Shown here: one piece after another, positions 5,342 through 9,915 of the stretch
Numbering within the stretch: the stretch's first letter is position 1
Layout of the letters: each line of letters opens with the position of its first letter
Source: an uncultured Lachnospiraceae bacterium
GTDB lineage: Bacteria > Bacillota_A > Clostridia > Lachnospirales > Lachnospiraceae
DNA length: 9,915 nt
Reading direction: 5' to 3'
Assembly: GCA_946613735.1 (NCBI GenBank)
Contig: CAMOFS010000029.1
Coordinates: 1 to 9,915, forward strand
Notes under the pieces: model-generated
Databases searched by the model: none
What the model was told of the DNA's origin: nothing
Seen by the model: only the letters and a program-made list of their open reading frames with translations
Program-made: the position numbers and the translations under genes

Positions 5342-5354
5342 GTGGGAGAGAGAT

Positions 5355-5768
5355 ATGGGGAAAGCAGATCGTGTAGTTAAGATCATATTCAGTATAATAT
5401 TGTTTTTTACGTTTTGCCTGGTTATATATGCTGTTACGGGTAAAAATGTATCCCATGAAGCATATATAGGGTCCTTTGAGGCGCAGGAGATTCCGGCTGG
5501 CTGGAACGTGGTCCATGAGGATGGCAGCTCCAGAGTCAATGTGACGCTCCCATACAAGCTTGATGCTAAAAAGGGACAGGTAGTGTCACTTACAGGCAAG
5601 CTGCCTGATAATATAAGGGATGGCATGCGGCTTTGTATGAGATCCACCATGCAGGAGATCACGGTATATATCGATGGCAAGGAGCGCGGCCATTACAGGC
5701 CGGGTCACAGCGATGATCCCGATGAGGTCATAGTCAGTGGCTATTTTCTGGTAGACCTTTACGGCTGA
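5355..5768 (+). pseudogene. Truncated N-terminal sensor part of a hybrid histidine kinase
   Basis: This 137-residue product has a membrane anchor (residues 9-29, KIIFSIILFFTFCLVIYAVTG). An extracytoplasmic beta-rich region follows, with SFEAQEIPAGWNVV (40-53), VNVTLPYKLD (61-70), MRLCMRSTMQEITVYIDGKE (91-110) and YFLVDLYG at the end. This resembles the extracellular N-terminal sensor of large Lachnospiraceae membrane-bound hybrid kinases, where more sensor, membrane and kinase segments would follow. Here it stops at 5768, and the receiver domain of such a kinase begins at once in the +1 frame. I read this as the remains of one gene with a large internal deletion. The start is ATG 5355 with GGGAGAG at 5344-5350; the longer frame from 5325 begins within the terminator and is not credible. 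It may still be expressed as a small anchored protein. Confidence 0.6.
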
Positions 5769-5781
5769 GGGTACCCGGATT

Positions 5782-6168
5782 TTGGTGGTGGACGATAATG
5801 AGATGAACCTGAAGGTGGTGGAGGGTATGCTAAAGCCTACCAAGATCCATGTGGTTGCAGTAGACAGCGGAAAGCGGGCAATAACCCAGGCTTCCTACAG
5901 GCATTTTGATCTGATACTCTTAGACCACATGATGCCGGATATGGATGGGGTGGAGACACTCCATAGGCTTAAAGCGATGTGTGAAAATGAGGACTTCCCC
6001 TGCAAGGATTCGCCCATATATGTCCTTACCGCCAACGCTATGTCGGGGATGAGGGAGAAGTTTTTGGCCGAGGGCTTTGACGGTTTTATTTCAAAGCCTG
6101 TGAGCACAAAGGAACTTTTTGAGGCAGTTCTTGGGGTTTTGCCGGAGGACAAGGTTGTGAAAAGATAG
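5782..6168 (+). pseudogene. Orphan receiver (REC) domain, C-terminal relic of a hybrid kinase
   Basis: This 128-residue response-regulator receiver domain has a full set of active residues: Asp4-Asp5 (VVDDNEMNLKVVEG), phospho-acceptor Asp48 in LLDHMMPDMDG, Thr83 in VLTANA and Lys105 in ISKPV. No output domain is present. The upstream codons in the same frame, from 5755, read TFTAEGTRI before LVVDDN, which resembles the linker between the ATPase and REC domains of hybrid kinases; an in-frame TAG precedes them (5752-5754). The domain therefore probably lost its kinase by deletion. A TTG at 5782 with a weak GAGGG site (5767-5771) could start translation, but this would trim the first beta strand. 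A free-standing receiver protein is the alternative. The GNAT-like gene starts 8 bases after the stop. Confidence 0.6.
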
Positions 6169-6176
6169 AGGGAATT

Positions 6177-7532
6177 ATGGAGATAGGGATTTTAGAGGAC
6201 GGTTCTTTAAGCGTCAGAAAAAAAGGTGACATATTCTGGAAGGTATACAAGCTTTTGCTTAGGGCGGAAAAGATCCATAAGAGTTTTACCAAGGCAAAAA
6301 AAGAAGAGCTTACGATCAAAGAGATAACAGAAAGATACAAGGATCCAAAGTATATTACTGCCGATGAGCCGGATGGGTCCGAGTTCAGGGATTACCCTGC
6401 CACGGCGGCGGGGCGGGATATTTTTTACCGCAGCATAGTCCGCGCCATGAGGCTGAATGATAAGTATGCACGTGAGGGCCGGCAGGGAAAGTTTGAGAGT
6501 ACTCTGACAGATGCCCTGACCGTCTTTTTTGCGTCCTATGGTTTTGACGTCAAGTCACATTCGCCTATTACTGAGGACAGGAAGGCTTCAGCAAAGCGTG
6601 TGTACAGATCTGTTGCTGACAACTACTATAAGGAATATCTTAAGGCTTTCGGTCAGGAAAAGGAGAGCACACCGGTGCCCGTGGAAGAGGGATCATACCA
6701 TTCTGTTCGTCTGGCACCTGCTCAGTTTCAGTCTTTTTTCAGCTATATCCCGGACAATTACCTGGGGCAGCTTAAAAACGGCTCCATGGATGCAACTGCT
6801 TACTATTTAAAGGAGAGTGATTCCCTGATCGGAGTGGTACTGACGGCTAACCACAACCCCTGGTTTGAGATAGTGTGGGTCTCCATGGCAGAAGATAGCC
6901 GTAACGAAGAAAGTGTATTATCCCTTTTGAACTGTGTGACAGAGGAGGCCAGAGCAAGGGGACAGTATGCGGGGGCGTTTTTTGAGATGCATGAAGGTAC
7001 TGAAACTGATGCCATGAAGGAAATGGTGGCTCGGGCAGGCTATACCGTACATACCGAAAAGGACAATATGTATGAATACAAGCTGGCTGATTCCAAGCTG
7101 GAAAAGCCTCTTTTGGCGGCAGCGCAGAAGTTTAAATGTGTGTCTGTTGAGGCTGCGGGAGATGATATCCGCGAAAAAATCGAGACGAGGCTGTTCGATG
7201 AAAGAAGACCGGTTCCTGTGGCAATCCCCATTCCATGGAAGGATTACAGACAGGACTTAAGCTTTATATATATTGGAGAGAACGATGAAAATGCCGGCCT
7301 GATGCTGGTGTCTGAGATCGGAAATGCCATGGTGATAGAGCTTTTGTATGGCACGGATCCGGCGGTTATGGCGGCTTTGGTGGGTGCGGCTACACTGGAT
7401 GCGCAAAAGGTACTGCCTATGGATAAGACTGTTTTGGTTCCCATAGTCAACGATCTGACGCGTCCTCTCATCGAAAAGCTGGCGCCAAACGCAAAAAGGG
7501 GTACGATATCCCAGGCAATAAGATGGTTTTAG
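6177..7532 (+). CDS. Uncharacterised protein with degenerate GNAT-like fold(s)
   Basis: I do not recognise this 451-residue soluble protein as a named family. Residues 1-60 are charged (KAKKEELTIKEITERYKD). Residues 110-165 contain helical, aromatic text (DALTVFFASYGFDV, then SVADNYYKEYLKAF). The region 174-302 looks like a GNAT acyltransferase core: an initial strand (YHSVRLAPAQF), a central strand pair (SLIGVVLTANHNPWFEIVWV) and a helix with RNEESVLSLLNCVTEEARARG. It then has GAFFEMHEGT and MKEMVARAGY, like the GNAT C-terminal part. A second, weaker GNAT-like half may span 360-451 (LMLVSEIGNAMVIELLYG, PAVMAALVGAA). The acetyl-CoA loop Q/RxxGxG/A is not clear, so activity is uncertain. ATG 6177 follows AGAGGGA (6168-6173), and the promoter for the next gene begins right after the stop. 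Confidence 0.65.
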   Translation: MEIGILEDGSLSVRKKGDIFWKVYKLLLRAEKIHKSFTKAKKEELTIKEITERYKDPKYITADEPDGSEFRDYPATAAGRDIFYRSIVRAMRLNDKYAREGRQGKFESTLTDALTVFFASYGFDVKSHSPITEDRKASAKRVYRSVADNYYKEYLKAFGQEKESTPVPVEEGSYHSVRLAPAQFQSFFSYIPDNYLGQLKNGSMDATAYYLKESDSLIGVVLTANHNPWFEIVWVSMAEDSRNEESVLSLLNCVTEEARARGQYAGAFFEMHEGTETDAMKEMVARAGYTVHTEKDNMYEYKLADSKLEKPLLAAAQKFKCVSVEAAGDDIREKIETRLFDERRPVPVAIPIPWKDYRQDLSFIYIGENDENAGLMLVSEIGNAMVIELLYGTDPAVMAALVGAATLDAQKVLPMDKTVLVPIVNDLTRPLIEKLAPNAKRGTISQAIRWF

Positions 7533-7561
7533 TTGACGTAAGGGGTGTTTGCAAATATAAT
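7533..7561 (+). promoter_or_regulatory. Near-consensus sigma-A promoter for the Fe-S flavoprotein gene
   Basis: TTGACG (7533-7538), a 17-base spacer and a perfect TATAAT (7556-7561) give 11 of 12 consensus bases. It begins at the base after the stop codon of the preceding gene. The predicted start is near 7568, with a leader of about 55 bases. It implies strong expression of the redox enzyme, independent of the genes to its left. Confidence 0.88.
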
Positions 7562-7611
7562 TAAGGTGTATGTGTGCGCCTTTGAATAAGGCATGACTAA
7601 AAAAGAATTAC

Positions 7612-7616
7612 GGAGG
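7612..7616 (+). promoter_or_regulatory. Ribosome binding site of the Fe-S flavoprotein gene
   Basis: GGAGG lies 7 bases before ATG 7624 and fixes the start. Confidence 0.8.
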
Positions 7617-7623
7617 AAATGAA

Positions 7624-9915
7624 ATGGCAGGAAAGAATCCTAACTATCCGCTTCGCCCCGATTATGTGGACGTTAGCGGACCTTTTAAACAGGGGATAGC
7701 TGATCTGGGCAAGCTGATCACGGATCGTATTCCCATTAAGCTTGGCATGAAGAAGGTCACTGCAGATGACCCTGAGTACTGGGCTGTTCGTATTTTAGTA
7801 GATGATGATGAAGACCTGGCCAAATGGGTCATTAAAAACTTCGGTGCTATCAGAAAGCCCAAGACATTTGCTCAGCTCAAGGCTTCATCCGGTCTTTCGG
7901 ACGAGGAACTTACCAAAAAGCTGGAATTCATCTCTTATACAGGACTTGTTGAGTGGAACTATGAGAACCTGGATGGCCAGAACCCCAATCATGAGAAGCG
8001 CTGGGTGCTTCCTATGTTCGTTCCCGGATCCGGTGAGTTCTCCAATATGAACCTGGAGCTTATCGATAAGCATCCGGAGCTGGGTATGTTCTTTGAGCAT
8101 ATGACACGTCTTCCTTTGGAGAAGGTTACTCCCATGGTACCTCCGGGAGGTGCCGGCATCGGCATGCATGTTATTGCTGTGGAGAAGGAAGTTGAGATGA
8201 GCAACGACTCCATCGATGTGGAGCATATTTCACACTGGATGGATAAGTATGAAGGCAAGTATGCCGCTTCTCCCTGCTCATGCCGACGCAGCCGCATGAC
8301 CTATGATGAGGGCTGTGCAGATGATTACCATGATTGGTGTATCGCCATGGGTGATATGGCCGATTATGTGGTGGAGACCCACAAGGGTGGCCGCTATATC
8401 TCAAAGGAAGAGGCTTATGAGATATTCAAAAAGGGTGAGGAGAACGGTTTTGTTCACCAGATCACTAATATCGATGGCGAGGAAAAGATCTTTGCTATTT
8501 GTAACTGTAATGTGAATGTATGCTACGCTCTCCGTACGTCACAGCTTTTCAACACTCCCAATATGTCACGTTCTGCTTATGTTGCACATGTGGAGAAGGA
8601 AAAATGTGTGGCCTGCGCTCGCTGCGTAGAGGTATGTCCTGCCGGAGCTCTTACCCTTGGTCAGAAGCTCTGCAAGAAGGACGGCTCCGAGGTGGTATAT
8701 CCCAAGCAGATGCTTCCTACTGAAAAGAAATGGTCCGAGGCTGACTGGAACTGGGATTACCGTGACACCAACCGTATCGAGTCTCATGAGTCAGGTACCG
8801 CTCCATGTAAGACAGCCTGTCCTGCTCATATTGCCATCCAGGGATATCTGAAGCTGGCGGCTCAGGGCAAGTACACAGAGGCTCTTGCTCTTATCAAGAA
8901 GAACAATCCCCTTCCTGCTGTCTGCGGTCATATCTGTAACCGTCGCTGCGAGGATGCATGTACACGTGGCACGGTGGATCAGGCTATTGCTATCGATGAA
9001 GTTAAGAAGTTTTTGGCAATGCGTGATCTTGACGCATCTACCCGTTACATTCCGAAGAAGGTCATCCCCAGAGTTCAGGGTGATTTCTCCGATACCAAGG
9101 TGGCCATCATCGGTGCCGGCCCTGCAGGGCTTTCATGTGCATTCTATCTTGCAGAAAAGGGATATAAGCCCACAATCTTCGAGAAGAACGAAAAGCCCGG
9201 CGGTATGCTTGTGTATGGTATTCCTTCATATAAGCTGGAGAAGGATGTTATTGCGGCAGAGATCGACATCATCAAGGAGATGGGAGTTGAGATCAAATGC
9301 GGAGTAGACGTTGGTAAGGACATTACTCTTGACGAGCTGCGTTCACAGGGCTACAAGGCGTTTTACATTGCCATCGGATGCCAGGGCGGCCGCAAGGTGG
9401 GCGTGCCCGGTGAGGATGCTCCCCAGGTTACTACTGCGGTTGACTTCCTACGTGAGGTCAATGCCAATGAGAAGTATGATATCCTGGGCGATACCGTCGT
9501 AGTTGGTGGTGGTAATGTTGCCATCGACTGCTCGCGCGACGCTGTACGTGTAGGCTCTCCCAAGGTTACCCAGGTTTCACTGGAGACCAGGGATATCATG
9601 CCTGCCTCAGACGAGGAGATCGAAGAGGCTGAGGAAGATGGCATCACCTTCCATGGTGGCTGGGGTCCCAAGGAGATTGGGTTGGATGCTTCTGGCAACG
9701 TGGCCAGTATCACCTTTAAGAAGTGCACACAGGTCAAGGATGCCGATGGCAGGTTCAACCCTCAGTATGATGAGAATGATACCATGACCATAGAGTGTAA
9801 GCACGTGGTATTGGCAGTAGGCCAGGCAATTGTTTGGGGCGATCTTTTGGCAGGCTCCAAGGTTGAGCTGGGTCGTGGCAACGGTGCTGTGGCAGACCCT
9901 GTTACATATCAGACG
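7624..9915 (+). CDS. Ferredoxin/GltD-type Fe-S flavoprotein oxidoreductase, 3' end outside window
   Basis: The frame stays open for 764 codons to the window edge. The domains in order are as follows. The N-terminal region has no recognised cofactor site until a Cys set: Cys218-x-Cys220, Cys231, Cys239, then CNCNVNVC (293-300). One [4Fe-4S] ferredoxin motif follows, C328-x2-C331-x2-C334-x3-CP339. Next is a GltD/DPD-type Fe-S helical domain (APCKTACPAHIAIQGY with Cys395 and Cys399; CGHICNRRCEDAC with Cys434, 438, 442 and 446). Then come the FAD dinucleotide fold GAGPAG (497-502) with EKPGGMLVYGIP after it, and the NAD(P)H-binding fold GGGNVAIDCSRDA from 628. This layout is that of electron-transfer flavoproteins of the GltD/NfnB group, which pass electrons between NAD(P)H and ferredoxin or a partner subunit. 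It is not simple glutamate synthase small subunit, given the extra N-terminal 390 residues. The partner and exact reaction are unknown. Confidence 0.88.
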   Translation, partial: MAGKNPNYPLRPDYVDVSGPFKQGIADLGKLITDRIPIKLGMKKVTADDPEYWAVRILVDDDEDLAKWVIKNFGAIRKPKTFAQLKASSGLSDEELTKKLEFISYTGLVEWNYENLDGQNPNHEKRWVLPMFVPGSGEFSNMNLELIDKHPELGMFFEHMTRLPLEKVTPMVPPGGAGIGMHVIAVEKEVEMSNDSIDVEHISHWMDKYEGKYAASPCSCRRSRMTYDEGCADDYHDWCIAMGDMADYVVETHKGGRYISKEEAYEIFKKGEENGFVHQITNIDGEEKIFAICNCNVNVCYALRTSQLFNTPNMSRSAYVAHVEKEKCVACARCVEVCPAGALTLGQKLCKKDGSEVVYPKQMLPTEKKWSEADWNWDYRDTNRIESHESGTAPCKTACPAHIAIQGYLKLAAQGKYTEALALIKKNNPLPAVCGHICNRRCEDACTRGTVDQAIAIDEVKKFLAMRDLDASTRYIPKKVIPRVQGDFSDTKVAIIGAGPAGLSCAFYLAEKGYKPTIFEKNEKPGGMLVYGIPSYKLEKDVIAAEIDIIKEMGVEIKCGVDVGKDITLDELRSQGYKAFYIAIGCQGGRKVGVPGEDAPQVTTAVDFLREVNANEKYDILGDTVVVGGGNVAIDCSRDAVRVGSPKVTQVSLETRDIMPASDEEIEEAEEDGITFHGGWGPKEIGLDASGNVASITFKKCTQVKDADGRFNPQYDENDTMTIECKHVVLAVGQAIVWGDLLAGSKVELGRGNGAVADPVTYQT

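Noticed and set aside
8303..9502. Several plus-strand ORFs of 60-140 codons inside the flavoprotein gene
   Set aside because: They are Arg/Ser/Leu-rich shadow frames of the long open frame from 7624, which carries all recognisable motifs.

Overview
The window looks like a chromosomal segment of an anaerobic Firmicute, most probably a Lachnospiraceae/Clostridia member of the Butyrivibrio-Roseburia kind. This is inferred from the gene content: a cytidylate-kinase-like protein followed by a tiny four-cysteine protein, HypB metallochaperones, a hybrid-kinase remnant and a large ferredoxin-GltD type flavoprotein. Strong AGGAGG-type ribosome sites and sigma-A-like promoters fit. No rRNA, tRNA, IS element, phage gene or CRISPR array is visible.

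Left part (1-3016, + strand). A short interspersed repeat (1-60) sits directly before a CLC-family anion transporter. Its selectivity motif resembles the fluoride-exporting CLC-F branch. It is followed by a maltose/galactoside-type O-acetyltransferase, a cytidylate-kinase-like P-loop protein and a 57-residue Cys-rich protein. Two hairpins close the block. The second serves both directions and also ends a small convergent minus-strand gene of unknown function (3058-3291).

Middle (3292-5341). An AT-rich gap carries a candidate promoter, followed by a composite array of the same repeat family, including a 39-bp tandem block. Behind it is a tight operon of two tandem, 13-bp-overlapping HypB paralogs and, 1 nt later, a 108-residue protein resembling the middle domain of fatty-acid kinase FakA, here free-standing and with an HxH motif. 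No HypA is visible. This three-gene cassette is the most interesting part of the window: a possible metal-loading module with two HypB subunits and an unfamiliar partner. An intrinsic terminator ends it.

Right part (5282-9915). A promoter overlapping that terminator drives what appears to be a wrecked hybrid histidine kinase. The membrane/sensor N-terminus is joined out of frame to the C-terminal receiver domain, and the whole kinase core is missing. Next comes a 451-residue protein with one or two degenerate GNAT-like folds. A near-consensus promoter (7533-7561) then starts a large Fe-S flavoprotein that runs off the window: a cysteine-rich N-terminal region, a single [4Fe-4S] ferredoxin motif and a GltD/NfnB-like FAD and NAD(P)H unit. 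It is probably a redox enzyme of the NAD(P)H/ferredoxin type. Whether the HypB cassette serves this or another enzyme cannot be decided from the window.
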